A DNA stretch of 46,641 bases from Gammaproteobacteria bacterium (GTDB lineage Bacteria; Pseudomonadota; Gammaproteobacteria; Diplorickettsiales; Diplorickettsiaceae), in contig VBOA01000011.1 of NCBI GenBank assembly GCA_005877695.1, positions 1 through 46,641 of the forward strand, in the 5' to 3' direction. Below are positions 1 to 8,810 of this stretch, piece after piece. The notes beneath the pieces are model-generated. The model had not been told where the DNA came from. It was given only the letters and a program-made list of their open reading frames with translations, and ran no database searches. The position numbers were made by a program, and so were the translations under genes. The stretch's first letter is position 1. Each line of letters starts with the position of its first letter.

Positions 1-2
1 TT

Positions 3-107
3 CAACGTTACGCACATTTGAATAGTCAACAACTTCAAGAAGCTGCTGAACGTGTGTCTGGTACAAAATTGGTACATGTTGTTAAAAATGCTGGTTTAGG
101 AGACTAG
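3..107 (+). CDS. Tyrosine recombinase/integrase, C-terminal end (partial)
   Basis: Only the last 34 codons lie in the window, ending at TAG 105-107; the gene begins to the left. The peptide starts QRYAHLNSQQLQEAAERVSG, which matches the conserved end of phage-type tyrosine recombinases, where the catalytic tyrosine sits in an RYAHL-like motif. The Y here would be the nucleophile that makes the covalent 3'-phosphotyrosine bond during site-specific recombination. The tail does not look like XerC or XerD. A tRNA-Arg starts 46 bases downstream; tRNA genes are common attachment sites, but elements usually join at the tRNA 3' end, and this gene lies on the 5' side, so the link to that tRNA is uncertain. 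Confidence 0.65.
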   Translation, partial: QRYAHLNSQQLQEAAERVSGTKLVHVVKNAGLGD

Positions 108-127
108 CTGAATGAAGGATAAACTGT

Positions 128-133
128 TAGAAT
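128..133 (+). promoter_or_regulatory. Candidate -10 box for tRNA-Arg(ACG)
   Basis: TAGAAT lies 20 bases before the tRNA and is followed by a GC-rich stretch (GCCGGGC), as at stringently controlled stable-RNA promoters. No good -35 box is seen 16-18 bases upstream. Confidence 0.35.
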
Positions 134-153
134 GCCGGGCTCTTTCGAATCAT

Positions 154-230
154 GCGCCCGTAGCTCAGCTGGATAGAGTACCAGGCTACGAACTTGGTGG
201 TCGGGAGTTCGAATCTCTCCGGGCGCGCCA
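154..230 (+). tRNA. tRNA-Arg (anticodon ACG)
   Basis: This 77-nt gene folds as a full cloverleaf. The acceptor stem pairs GCGCCCG with CGGGCGC, the D arm reads GCTCAGCTGGATAGAG, the anticodon stem CCAGG/CTTGG (one G-U pair) encloses CTACGAA with anticodon ACG, and the T arm holds GTTCGAATC. The CCA end is encoded. The sequence closely follows the E. coli tRNA-Arg(ACG) pattern. It should read CGN arginine codons after deamination of A34 to inosine by TadA, which is established for this isoacceptor. Confidence 0.96.
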
Positions 231-341
231 GTAAAATCTTATCTGTGAAAAAAATTACCAGACAAAATTTATCCAATAAAGTTAAGAATCTATAGTCCGT
301 CTATAATAAAGGAAGTTAAACCGAAAGAAAGGAAAGCTTAA

Positions 342-1154
342 ATGGCAAGACCTATTTGGAAAGGGTACATTACGTTTGGTTTAGTTAACATACCCGTTAT
401 TTTATATCCAGCTGAAAAAAAATTTGATATACAGTTTAAACTAATCGATTCTCGCGATAAAGCGCGCATTCGTTATATGCGGATCAATGAGCATACCGGG
501 GAAGAAGTCCCTTGGGAAGATATTGCTAAGGGCTATGAATACGATGATAAAAATTATTTGGTGCTAAAGAAGTCTGATATTAAAGCCATTTCTGGCGAAC
601 ATTCTAAGACCATTGATATTGTTACTTTTGTTAATAAAAATAGCATAAATACTATGGATTTTGAAAAACCTTATTATTTAGTTCCAGATAAAAAAGGTGA
701 AAAAGCTTATGTTTTATTACGTGAAATCTTAAAAGATACTAAAAAAGTTGGAATTTCTAAGGTAATCATTCATACCCGTGAATATTTAGCAGCACTTATT
801 CCCTATGAAAATGCTTTAGTGCTTAATCTGTTGAGATATCATCAGGAGCTTAAAAAAGTTTCAGATTACGAATTTCCTTCAAATAATTTAAAGACCTACA
901 AAATTTCTGCAAAAGAAATAGAGATGGCTAAACAACTCGTTAATGGTATGACGACTAAGTGGGATCCTAAAGACTACCATGATGTATTTAGAGAAACGTT
1001 GGCTAAATGGGTAGAAGCCAAACTTCAACATAAAAGAATATCCACGAAAAAAACTAAAACCAATTTTAAGAAAGGTAATGTTATCGATTTTGTTGATTTA
1101 TTGAAGAAGAGTTTAGAAAAGAATAAACAAAAGGTTGCAAAAAAACATCGATAA
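342..1154 (+). CDS. ku: Non-homologous end-joining protein Ku
   Basis: Bacterial Ku forms a homodimeric ring that threads onto double-strand DNA ends and recruits LigD for template-free end joining. The 270-residue product begins MARPIWKGYITFGLVNIPV, the typical start of bacterial Ku, and carries the core features (VDIVTFV-like strand, EKPYYLVPDKKGEKAY, REYLAALIPYENALVLNLLR). The length fits the family. The last 40 residues are rich in lysine, as in many bacterial Ku tails that help DNA binding and LigD contact. AAAGGAAAG before the ATG is a reasonable ribosome binding site. The ligase gene starts 12 bases after the stop, so Ku and both LigD pieces look like one operon. Confidence 0.95.
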   Translation: MARPIWKGYITFGLVNIPVILYPAEKKFDIQFKLIDSRDKARIRYMRINEHTGEEVPWEDIAKGYEYDDKNYLVLKKSDIKAISGEHSKTIDIVTFVNKNSINTMDFEKPYYLVPDKKGEKAYVLLREILKDTKKVGISKVIIHTREYLAALIPYENALVLNLLRYHQELKKVSDYEFPSNNLKTYKISAKEIEMAKQLVNGMTTKWDPKDYHDVFRETLAKWVEAKLQHKRISTKKTKTNFKKGNVIDFVDLLKKSLEKNKQKVAKKHR

Positions 1155-1166
1155 AAATGGAATATT

Positions 1167-2729
1167 ATGTCATTGCAAAAATACCGTAAAAAAAGGAATT
1201 TTAAACGTAGTACTGAACCCTATGGCAGTATTAAAAAAAATAAACAATTAATTTACGTTATCCAAAAACATGCTGCTAGTCATTTGCATTATGATCTACG
1301 TTTGGAATTGAAGGGTGTTTTAAAAAGTTGGGCGATACCTAAAGGGCCTAGCTTAGATAGCTCAATTAAACGTTTAGCAGTACATGTAGAAGATCATCCC
1401 ATTGAGTATGCTCAATTCGAAGGAATTATTCCTAAAGGCGAATATGGTGGTGGTACGGTGATGCTTTGGGATAAAGGTACTTGGATAAGCGAAGATTCAG
1501 ATGTAAATTTTGCTTATGAAAAAGGCCATTTACGTTTTTTATTAAAAGGTAAAAAATTAAAGGGGGCTTGGAATTTAGTTCAAATAAAAAATAATCCAAA
1601 AAATTGGTTGTTAATCAAAGTAAAGGATAAATATGCCCGATCTGAGCAGGAATATGATATTACCAAAGCTAAACCTAATAGTGTCATTAGCCGACGATCT
1701 TTGCAAGGAATCGCAAAAAAATTTCAAATAGATACACCCAAAAAATCTAAAGTCTTTAAAAATCTAAAAAAGGATAAATTAAGCAAAGCTAAGAAAAAAA
1801 TTATGCCTCGGTCGTTTTACCCCGAGCTAGCGACATTGGTTGAAAAACCACCTTCCGGAAATGAATGGTTACATGAAGTCAAATTTGATGGGTACCGTTT
1901 GCTTTGTTTTATTAAAGATAAAAAAATAAAATTTTTGACCAGAAATCAAAAAGATTGGACAGAGAAATTTAAGGAATTACAACTAGAGATTAAGAAACTC
2001 AATCTGAAATCGGCTATCCTGGATGGTGAAGTTATTGCATTAAATAAAAAGAAGCAGTCTGATTTTCAATTGCTGTCTAACTCAATTAGTAAAAAAGGAA
2101 AATCTATTTTAAGTTACGTGGTATTTGATTTAATTTATTATCAAGGTGAGGATTTAACTCATTGTGCTTTGGAAGATCGAAAAAAACTATTACGAAAGTT
2201 AATCCCATTAAATAATAACAAACTTATATTTAGCAGTCATATCGATGGAAATAACGGTGATATTTTTTTTAAAAAAGCTTGTAAAAAAGGCTTGGAAGGT
2301 ATTATTTCCAAAAATAAGGGTAGTCCTTATATATCAGGAAGAAATCGAAATTGGCTGAAGATAAAATGCAGTAAGCGACAAGAATTTTTAGTAATTGGAT
2401 TTACGCCAGGTAATGGAAGTCGACATCATTTCGCTTCATTATTATTAGCGGTTTATGGAAACAAAAACACTTTACTTTATTGCGGGAAAGTTGGAACTGG
2501 ATTTAACGAAAATTCCTTAAAAACCATTAGACAATTGTTAAATAAATATAAAACAAATAAAGTTCCTTTTAAAGTATTACCACCAGCATTAGGTCCAGTC
2601 ACTTGGGTTCTTCCCAGAATAATCGTTGAAGTTGAATTTACGGAATGGACACATGCAGGTGTATTACGTCATCCTAGCTTTAAAGGACTGCGCAAGGATA
2701 AAAGACCCAATGAAATTTTCAAGGAGTAG
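1167..2729 (+). CDS. ligD: LigD-type ATP-dependent DNA ligase (PE and ligase domains, no polymerase domain)
   Basis: Seals breaks in Ku-dependent end joining. Residues about 1-170 form the 3'-phosphoesterase domain, with KHAASHLHYDLRLE containing the histidines and acidic residues of the active site and the EYGGGTVMLWD segment. A lysine-rich linker follows. From about residue 215 comes the ligase domain: EVKFDGYR places the adenylated lysine at residue 239, followed by LDGEVIAL, the GLEGIISK motif and an OB-fold that ends VEVEFTEWTHAGVLRHPSF. Full LigD proteins are about 800-850 residues; this one stops after the ligase domain, and the polymerase domain is encoded by the next gene. The reading frame is clean. 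Confidence 0.95.
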   Translation: MSLQKYRKKRNFKRSTEPYGSIKKNKQLIYVIQKHAASHLHYDLRLELKGVLKSWAIPKGPSLDSSIKRLAVHVEDHPIEYAQFEGIIPKGEYGGGTVMLWDKGTWISEDSDVNFAYEKGHLRFLLKGKKLKGAWNLVQIKNNPKNWLLIKVKDKYARSEQEYDITKAKPNSVISRRSLQGIAKKFQIDTPKKSKVFKNLKKDKLSKAKKKIMPRSFYPELATLVEKPPSGNEWLHEVKFDGYRLLCFIKDKKIKFLTRNQKDWTEKFKELQLEIKKLNLKSAILDGEVIALNKKKQSDFQLLSNSISKKGKSILSYVVFDLIYYQGEDLTHCALEDRKKLLRKLIPLNNNKLIFSSHIDGNNGDIFFKKACKKGLEGIISKNKGSPYISGRNRNWLKIKCSKRQEFLVIGFTPGNGSRHHFASLLLAVYGNKNTLLYCGKVGTGFNENSLKTIRQLLNKYKTNKVPFKVLPPALGPVTWVLPRIIVEVEFTEWTHAGVLRHPSFKGLRKDKRPNEIFKE

Positions 2730-2737
2730 TCTAGAAA

Positions 2738-3676
2738 ATGCATAAAATAAATAGGAGTAAATTATCTACTAAGAATAGTAAGTTCTCATCACTCAACATT
2801 AATCTGACTCACCCGAATAAATTATTATATCCTGATGTAAATATAACTAAATTAGATTTGGCAAATTACTATAATAAATTATCAGAATGGATATTACCTT
2901 ATATTACTAATCGACCATTAACGTTGTTGCGTTGCCCAAACGGCCAAAAGAAAAAATGTTTTTATCAAAGACATTTAATGGTCGAAACAGCGAACTTGCA
3001 TGCAATTACTTTGACGGATAAAACTCATAAGCGGGAGCCATATCTGTATATTAAAAATAAACTTGGCTTAATGGCATTGATACAATTAGGTGTTTTAGAA
3101 ATTCATCCTTGGGCAAGTCAAATTGATAAGATAGAAAAGCCTGATTTTATCACTTTTGATCTTGATCCAGGATCCGATATCGAATGGAAAAAGGTTATTG
3201 AAACCGCTTTTCTCATAAAAGAACATTTACAAAAGATTAATTTGCATAGTTTTGTTAAAACCACAGGTAGTAAGGGTCTGCATGTCGTTATTCCCATTAA
3301 AAGGCTTTATAGTTGGGATAAAATAAAGATATTTGCGCAAACGTTTGTACAGTATTTGGCATTACAGAATCCGCAGCTCGTTGTTGCTAATATGAGTAAA
3401 ACAAAGCGTAAAGGAAAGATTTTTGTAGATTATCTAAGAAATCAACGCGGAGCCAGCAGTATTGCCCCCTATTCAACCCGTATTAGGGCAAATGCTGCCG
3501 TTGCTACTCCCTTAAATTGGGATGAGTTAACTACAAGAATTAAATCCGATACCTTTACTGTGAAAAATTTGCCACACCGATTAGCCAAGCTCAAGCGAGA
3601 TCCCTGGTCGGACTTTTTTATATTAAAGCAAAAGTTAAATTTACCCTGCTATAATTTCGCAAAAAAACCAAATTGA
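2738..3676 (+). CDS. LigD polymerase/primase domain protein, stand-alone
   Basis: A 312-residue archaeo-eukaryotic primase-type polymerase that fills gaps and adds ribonucleotides during end joining. It starts with LTHPNKLLYPDVNITKLD, has the metal-binding DLDPG motif (ITFDLDPG), the KTTGSKGLHVVIPI nucleotide-binding segment, and VDYLRNQRGASSIAPYS near the end, all standard in the LigD POL domain. It begins eight bases after the PE-ligase stop in another frame, and an in-frame TAG lies directly upstream of its ATG, so it is a separate polypeptide and not read through. It presumably works with Ku and the ligase as separate subunits of one NHEJ machine. Confidence 0.93.
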   Translation: MHKINRSKLSTKNSKFSSLNINLTHPNKLLYPDVNITKLDLANYYNKLSEWILPYITNRPLTLLRCPNGQKKKCFYQRHLMVETANLHAITLTDKTHKREPYLYIKNKLGLMALIQLGVLEIHPWASQIDKIEKPDFITFDLDPGSDIEWKKVIETAFLIKEHLQKINLHSFVKTTGSKGLHVVIPIKRLYSWDKIKIFAQTFVQYLALQNPQLVVANMSKTKRKGKIFVDYLRNQRGASSIAPYSTRIRANAAVATPLNWDELTTRIKSDTFTVKNLPHRLAKLKRDPWSDFFILKQKLNLPCYNFAKKPN

Positions 3677-3684
3677 GGCTTCCA

Positions 3685-4444
3685 ATGGCCGATAAATTTA
3701 TTGAGCCTTTTACTAAGACAGTACAACATTATCTTAAATATCGGCCCTCCTATCCAAGAGAAATATTAGATTTGCTGGTTAAGGAATGTGGATTAAGTAA
3801 AAAAAGCATTATCGCAGATATAGGTTTAGGCACGGGATCCTTACTAAATTATTTCTTGATTATGGTAATACTGTGTATGGTATTGAACCAAACAAAGCGA
3901 TGAGAGAAGTGGGGGAACTTTATTTAGCGCAATATCCCGATTTTCATTCAATGTCAGGAACTGCAGAAGCCACTTATCTAGACGCGGCAAGCATCGATTT
4001 TATTACTGTCGGTACTGCGTTCCATTGGTTTGATGTGGAAAAAACCAAACAAGAATTTAAACGTATTGCCAGACCTCATGCTTGGGTTGTTTTAGTATGG
4101 AATGTTCGAGATATCGAATCTCCTCTCATCCATGAATATGAAAACTTATTGTTAGAATATGGCTGTGATTACGCTAATTCAAATGCCAAAAAATTAGATA
4201 AAGTGGCGATGGATACTTTTTTTAAGGGACATACCATTAAAACAGCAGCTTTTAAAAATATTCAGTATTTCAATTGGGAAGGATTTAAAGGTAGATTACT
4301 ATCGACGTCGTTTATCCCTAGATCAGAACATGCAAAATATAAGCCAATGATCCAACAATTAAAGAATATTTTTTTAAAATATGAAAAAAATGGGACAATC
4401 GAATTTTATACCAAACCAATTTGTATTATTCTCAAATTACATAG
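3685..4444 (+). pseudogene. Class I SAM-dependent methyltransferase, two frameshifts
   Basis: The first segment (from ATG 3685, with GAGG six bases before it) contains KYRPSYP and the SAM-binding motif I IADIGLGTGSL, then runs out of frame. Around 3845-3865 the frame moves by one base at the T-rich stretch TTATTTCTTG, after which the protein resumes as FLDYGNTVYGIEPNKAMREV and continues through FHWFDVEKTKQEFKRIARP. A second one-base shift in the T run near 4402 restores LYQTNLYYSQIT and a stop at 4442-4444, the usual end of this family. Both look like single-base losses in homopolymers. The substrate is not known. Two sequencing errors in one gene would also explain it, but decay is simpler. 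Confidence 0.8.
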
Positions 4445-4447
4445 AAT

Positions 4448-5602
4448 ATGCTAACACTACCTCCTTTATCGCTTTATATCCATTTCCCTTGGTGTATACA
4501 AAAATGCCCTTATTGTGATTTTAATTCGCATGCGTTAAATACTGGATTGCCAGAATTAAATTATGTGAAGGCCTTGTTGTTAGATTTAGAACATGATCTT
4601 AGATATGTAGGTGATCGATCTATTATCAGTATTTTTATGGGTGGTGGTACGCCTAGCTTATTTTCACCGGACATAATCCAGTACTTTCTGGAAGAACTCA
4701 GCAAACGGCTAAATTTTTCTGACAATATTGAAATTACTTTAGAAGCAAATCCTGGAACTGTAGAATATCAACGTTTTTATGGTTATCGCGAAGCGGGCAT
4801 TAATCGGCTTTCATTAGGTATCCAAAGTTTTTCAGCTGAAAAATTAAAATGTCTCGGGCGTATTCACAATGGAGATGAAGCGATTGAAGCTGTTTTAGCA
4901 GCTAAAAGAGCAGGGTTTGCTAATATTAATCTTGATCTGATGCATGGGTTGCCGAAACAGACTGTAAAAGAGGGTCTTGAGGATTTGCAGATTGCTTTTT
5001 CATTACAGCCGACGCATATTTCTTGGTATCAACTGACCATTGAACCTAATACATTGTTTTATCAGAAGCCACCGCAATTACCACTCGATGAAACTTTAGG
5101 TGAATTACAGGATCGAGGCGAAGAAATTTTTAAACAAAAAGCATACGAGCATTATGAAATTTCTGCTTTTAGTAAAGAGGAAATTTACTATTGTAAACAC
5201 AATTGTAATTATTGGCAGTTTGGGGATTATCTAGGCATCGGGGCAGGCGCACATAGTAAAATAACCGATAGCAAAAAAAATATCATTAGACGTTTTTGGA
5301 AGCAAAAAAATCCAAAAGCTTATTTAGCACAAACAAATCATTTTTTAGTCGAAGAAAAATTGATTTTAGCGGAAGATTTGCCTTTTGAATTTATGTTGAA
5401 TGCGCTAAGACTCTATCAAAAGATTCCTGTTGAGCTATTTCAGCAACGAACCGGATTAGCTATTTCGAGTATTAAGCCTATTTTATGTCAAGCACAGCAA
5501 CAAGGTTTACTGACTTATGATGCTTCAGCAATAGAAACAACAGAATTTGGAAAACGTTTTTATAATGATTTACTTGCTTTGTTTATGAAGGTTACATTTT
5601 AA
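4448..5602 (+). CDS. hemW: Radical SAM heme chaperone HemW
   Basis: A 384-residue radical SAM protein. The N-terminal PWCIQKCPYCDFNSH gives the CxxxCxxC cluster motif in the form typical of HemW (CPYCDFNSH) and unlike coproporphyrinogen dehydrogenase HemN, which has an extra cysteine. FMGGGTPSLF, LEANPGTVE, INRLSLGIQSF and the C-terminal HemN-type domain are all present. HemW binds heme and delivers it to membrane proteins; it was long mis-annotated as an oxygen-independent coproporphyrinogen oxidase. The start follows three bases after the ancestral stop of the broken methyltransferase, and no strong ribosome binding site is seen, so translation may once have been coupled. It converges on trmB with a five-base gap. 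Confidence 0.93.
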   Translation: MLTLPPLSLYIHFPWCIQKCPYCDFNSHALNTGLPELNYVKALLLDLEHDLRYVGDRSIISIFMGGGTPSLFSPDIIQYFLEELSKRLNFSDNIEITLEANPGTVEYQRFYGYREAGINRLSLGIQSFSAEKLKCLGRIHNGDEAIEAVLAAKRAGFANINLDLMHGLPKQTVKEGLEDLQIAFSLQPTHISWYQLTIEPNTLFYQKPPQLPLDETLGELQDRGEEIFKQKAYEHYEISAFSKEEIYYCKHNCNYWQFGDYLGIGAGAHSKITDSKKNIIRRFWKQKNPKAYLAQTNHFLVEEKLILAEDLPFEFMLNALRLYQKIPVELFQQRTGLAISSIKPILCQAQQQGLLTYDASAIETTEFGKRFYNDLLALFMKVTF

Positions 5603-5618
5603 ATTAATTAAAGTGTAA
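5592..5618. other. Inverted repeat spanning the hemW/trmB convergent stops
   Basis: Arms 5592-5602 and 5608-5618 pair over 11 positions (one G-T) around a five-base loop, and each arm contains the stop codon of one gene. No T run follows on either transcript, so it is not a standard intrinsic terminator; it could still protect 3' ends. Confidence 0.35.
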
Positions 5619-6276
5619 AAAAAATGAGATCCCAGATTTCATGCCCTAATTGTTGACCGCGGTTTTCAAATTTGGTCAGAGGTCGCGATAAGGGTCTGGG
5701 TGTAAATTGATTCTTTCCAATAGTGTTTTGCCATTGGGATGAATTTTCTAAGGTTTTTAACATATGTTGAGCATAATTTTCCCAATCAGTTGCAAGATGT
5801 AATTTGCCATTTAATTTAAGTTTTTCATGTAATAATTCAATAAATTTCGGTTGTATAAGTCGTCTTTTATGATGTCGGGTTTTCGGCCAAGGGTCTGGAA
5901 AAAAGATTTGTATTAAATCTAAACTATGCTTAGGAAAGGAATGAGCTAAAATTTCTGTAGCGTCGGCATAAAAAACTTTAAGATTATTAAGTTTAAATTT
6001 TTCGATTTGTGTTAAGAGTAATGCGATTCCAGGACGATGAACTTCTATGCCTAAATAATTATTTTCTGGGTAAAGCATGGCTTGCTGTAACAAACTATCC
6101 CCCATGCCAAAACCAATTTCCAATACAGTATAGGCTTCTCGTCGAAATAACTTTTTAAAATTTAATAATGATACATCCTTTTGATGAGATAAAGTCAAAA
6201 AAGCTTGCTGTTGAGCTTTGCTTAATTTTTTTTGGCGATGCACAAAACTACGTATTGGTCTTAGAAGTTTATTCAT
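5608..6276 (-). CDS. trmB: tRNA (guanine-N7)-methyltransferase TrmB
   Basis: Methylates G46 in the variable loop of tRNA using S-adenosylmethionine. The 222-residue protein shows the SAM motif VLEIGFGMGDSL, the YLGIEVHRPGI segment, and the family signature FFPDPWPKTRHHKRRL that contacts tRNA; GKLHLATDWENYA follows. Length is close to the family norm (about 230-240). The start ATG at 6276 gives a short basic N terminus. The gene lies 11 bases downstream of elbB in the same direction and is probably cotranscribed with it. Confidence 0.95.
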   Translation of the reverse strand: MNKLLRPIRSFVHRQKKLSKAQQQAFLTLSHQKDVSLLNFKKLFRREAYTVLEIGFGMGDSLLQQAMLYPENNYLGIEVHRPGIALLLTQIEKFKLNNLKVFYADATEILAHSFPKHSLDLIQIFFPDPWPKTRHHKRRLIQPKFIELLHEKLKLNGKLHLATDWENYAQHMLKTLENSSQWQNTIGKNQFTPRPLSRPLTKFENRGQQLGHEIWDLIFFTL

Positions 6277-6287
6277 GGGGAAGGGTA

Positions 6288-6953
6288 TTAGCGATTAAGC
6301 ATTAAGGATAGTTCTTTAACTAGGCATTCAATACCCATTGCGACTTCTTTAATTGAATGAGCTAACATATAGGCGGGTGTAGTAATTAATTTATGCGATT
6401 TATCCACGACACAATCTGTGGCAGCACATGTAACATGTTTGGCACCTAGCTTTTCTAATATTTCTGCAGTGGCTTTATCATTTCCAATGGTTATTTTGAT
6501 CCCGGTTGGATAAAGCTTTGGGGCTAAAACGGGCGCAATACAAATAAATCCGGCGGGTTTTTTGGTATCTACTATAGACTTGGCAAATTTAAGAACATCA
6601 GCTTGGATGGAGTAATTTTCTTTATTTAAACCAAAATTACACAAATTTAATGCGGCACCAAAACCACCTGGAAATATCATAGCGGTATAGTCATCGGGGT
6701 TGGCTGAGGCGATGTCTTTAATTTTTCCACGTGCAATACGTGCAGATTCTTCCAATATATTTCTAGATGCGTGCTCTAGAGTTTTGCCATCAGCCATATT
6801 AACTACGCGGGTTTGGGGAATATTAGGGGCCAGACATTGATAAGTTAATCCAGCACGGTCTAAAGCTAATAAAGTTAGTACTGATTCATGGATCTCACTG
6901 CCATCTAGGGCGCCACATCCTGATAAAATTACTGCGATCTTTTGCTTTTGCAT
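6288..6953 (-). CDS. elbB: ElbB/YhbL family protein (isoprenoid biosynthesis-associated, DJ-1/PfpI fold)
   Basis: The 221-residue product aligns along its whole length with E. coli ElbB: it begins KIAVILSGCGALDGSEIHES, has IFPGGFGAALNLCNF, PAGFICIAPVLAPKLYP, TIGNDKATAEILEKLGAKH and ends with TPAYMLAHSIKEVAMGI. The fold is class I glutamine amidotransferase-like with a nucleophilic cysteine (ICIAP). E. coli ElbB has been given a role in isoprenoid synthesis and shown to have weak glyoxalase activity; the true role is unsettled. Leads the elbB-trmB pair and is divergent from arnT. Confidence 0.9.
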   Translation of the reverse strand: MQKQKIAVILSGCGALDGSEIHESVLTLLALDRAGLTYQCLAPNIPQTRVVNMADGKTLEHASRNILEESARIARGKIKDIASANPDDYTAMIFPGGFGAALNLCNFGLNKENYSIQADVLKFAKSIVDTKKPAGFICIAPVLAPKLYPTGIKITIGNDKATAEILEKLGAKHVTCAATDCVVDKSHKLITTPAYMLAHSIKEVAMGIECLVKELSLMLNR

Positions 6954-6984
6954 TGCTTTTCCTCTCTAGAACCGTTATAAATTT

Positions 6985-7008
6985 GCCCTATTATTATAGT
7001 AATAGGGC
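6985..7008. other. Perfect inverted repeat between elbB and arnT
   Basis: GCCCTATTA and TAATAGGGC (nine base pairs) flank a six-base loop in the 90-base divergent spacer. Its position suits an operator or a leader hairpin for either gene; no regulator is recognised nearby. Confidence 0.45.
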
Positions 7009-7043
7009 TATTTCTCAACCCCTATCCAAACTAGGCGATAAGC

Positions 7044-8783
7044 ATGTCAATCATTCAAGCTAAGTCCAGTAAAGGAAGCTGGTGCTTTGATTTTATATTA
7101 CTAGCAGCGGGTATTGCTTTAGTATTTGGTTTATTCTTAGGAACGAGACCTCTGAGTGTGCCTGATGAGGGACGATATGCTGAAATTCCACGAGAAATGT
7201 TGGTTGTACATGATTTTGTAACTCCCCACTTGAATGGAGTTAAATATTTTGAAAAACCACCATTATTTTACTGGCTACAAGCTGGATCGATTAAAGTTTT
7301 AAATCCACTGATTATCAAAACAGAATATAGTTTAGCTAAACCTAAAGAAAATCATTACTTTTCTACTATCAGTGAATGGACAGTCCGCCTACCGAACGCT
7401 ATTGTCGCTTTATTAGGTTGCTTATTGATTTATGCAGCGGGTCGAATGCTTTTTGAAAGACGAGCGGGATTATTGAGTGCCATAATTCTTGCTTCCAGTC
7501 TTTTATATTTTGCATTAGCACGGATGGTAACTCTCGATATGACTTTATCGATCTGCTTATCAGGAAGTTTGTTAGCTTTTTTAGTTGCAAGCAATCTATC
7601 GTTAAGTTTAGGGCGCCGGTTTTTATTTTATAGTGCTTATATCTTTGCTGGGTTGGCAGTACTCACCAAAGGACTTATCGGTATTATATTTCCAATTATG
7701 ATTATTGGGTTTTGGGTTTTATTATCAAATAAATGGCGTTTATTGAAAGAATGTTATCTTCCGAGTGGAATTTTTTTATTTCTATTAATAGTTTTGCCAT
7801 GGCATATTTTAGTTCAAATAAAAAATCCTGAGTTTTTTCAATTTTACTTTATTGACCAACAGTTTTTGCGTTACTCTACTTTGATCGCACAACGTTATCA
7901 ACCCGATTGGTTTTTTATCCCGATTTTTATTGCGGGTTTTTTACCGTGGGTGTGTTTTTTTCCTCAAGCGATAGTTAGTCATTTCCCCAGAAATCGACAA
8001 CAGTTTAAAGAAAAAAATAATTATATTTTCCTTTTATTGTGGGTAGGGATAATTTTTCTTTTCTTTTCTTTCTCAGATTCCAAGTTAATTCCTTATATTT
8101 TACCTATTTTCCCTGGGTTGGCTTTATTAACCGGGGATTATCTTTCTACTCACTGGCAGCGATTCAGTAATATTAAATGGGGGTATATAGCTATACCTTT
8201 GGTATGGTTAGCTTTAGGAGTTATAGGTATTTTATGTTTGGTACATGATTCTTCTATCACGTTATCGCAAATTTCCAGAATTTTTTTAATTACCGGCTAT
8301 AGTGTTTTTTTGGTGAATAGCATTGTGGCGAGTTGCTTTATTATGCTTAAAAAATCTAAAATGGCATTTATTACCTTAGCAGTAGGAAGTGTGATTAGTT
8401 TTCTGATTGTTTCTATAAGTATTCCTAAACTCGATATCCGCTCTATAAAACCTTTAGTAGCTATTCTTAAGCCTCTATTAAAGTCTGAAGATAAAGTGGT
8501 TACGTACTATGACTATTATCAAGATTTACCTTTTTATTTAGATCAACGGGTATTTACAGTTAATGTCAGCGGGGAATTAAGCTTTGGTATGCAGCATCAG
8601 GATACCCATGCTTGGATGTTAAAAGATGCTGATTTCTGGCCAATATGGAATAGTCATGAACAGGTTTATATGATAACTAATAAAGAAATATACCAACGAT
8701 TTAAAGTGCTAAAAACTCCTGATATTTTTTTGCTTGCGCAGACTGAACAAGATGTTTTATTAAGTAATCATCCTAAAATGTAA
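7044..8783 (+). CDS. arnT: ArnT-family glycosyltransferase (GT-C/GT83, lipid A aminoarabinose transfer)
   Basis: A 579-residue polytopic inner-membrane protein. The first periplasmic loop has the hallmark PDEGRYAEIPREM, with the aspartate/glutamate pair that binds the lipid-phosphate donor, followed by KYFEKPPLFYWLQ. About 12 hydrophobic segments fill the rest, and a soluble C-terminal part closes the protein. E. coli ArnT (550 residues) moves 4-amino-4-deoxy-arabinose from undecaprenyl phosphate to lipid A, which lowers binding of cationic peptides. The next two genes encode ArnC and ArnA-type enzymes, which strongly supports this substrate over other GT-C transferases. Ribosome binding site: AGGCGATAAGC before ATG. 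Confidence 0.88.
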   Translation: MSIIQAKSSKGSWCFDFILLAAGIALVFGLFLGTRPLSVPDEGRYAEIPREMLVVHDFVTPHLNGVKYFEKPPLFYWLQAGSIKVLNPLIIKTEYSLAKPKENHYFSTISEWTVRLPNAIVALLGCLLIYAAGRMLFERRAGLLSAIILASSLLYFALARMVTLDMTLSICLSGSLLAFLVASNLSLSLGRRFLFYSAYIFAGLAVLTKGLIGIIFPIMIIGFWVLLSNKWRLLKECYLPSGIFLFLLIVLPWHILVQIKNPEFFQFYFIDQQFLRYSTLIAQRYQPDWFFIPIFIAGFLPWVCFFPQAIVSHFPRNRQQFKEKNNYIFLLLWVGIIFLFFSFSDSKLIPYILPIFPGLALLTGDYLSTHWQRFSNIKWGYIAIPLVWLALGVIGILCLVHDSSITLSQISRIFLITGYSVFLVNSIVASCFIMLKKSKMAFITLAVGSVISFLIVSISIPKLDIRSIKPLVAILKPLLKSEDKVVTYYDYYQDLPFYLDQRVFTVNVSGELSFGMQHQDTHAWMLKDADFWPIWNSHEQVYMITNKEIYQRFKVLKTPDIFLLAQTEQDVLLSNHPKM

Positions 8784-8810
8784 TATCAATGAAAAGAGGG
8801 TAAACAAAAA

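Noticed and set aside
3673..3903. Short separate protein at the start of the methyltransferase region
   Set aside because: It is the N-terminal piece of the frameshifted methyltransferase; its last 20 residues are out of frame.
5592..5618. Intrinsic terminator for hemW and trmB
   Set aside because: The hairpin is real but AT-rich and neither transcript has a T run after it.
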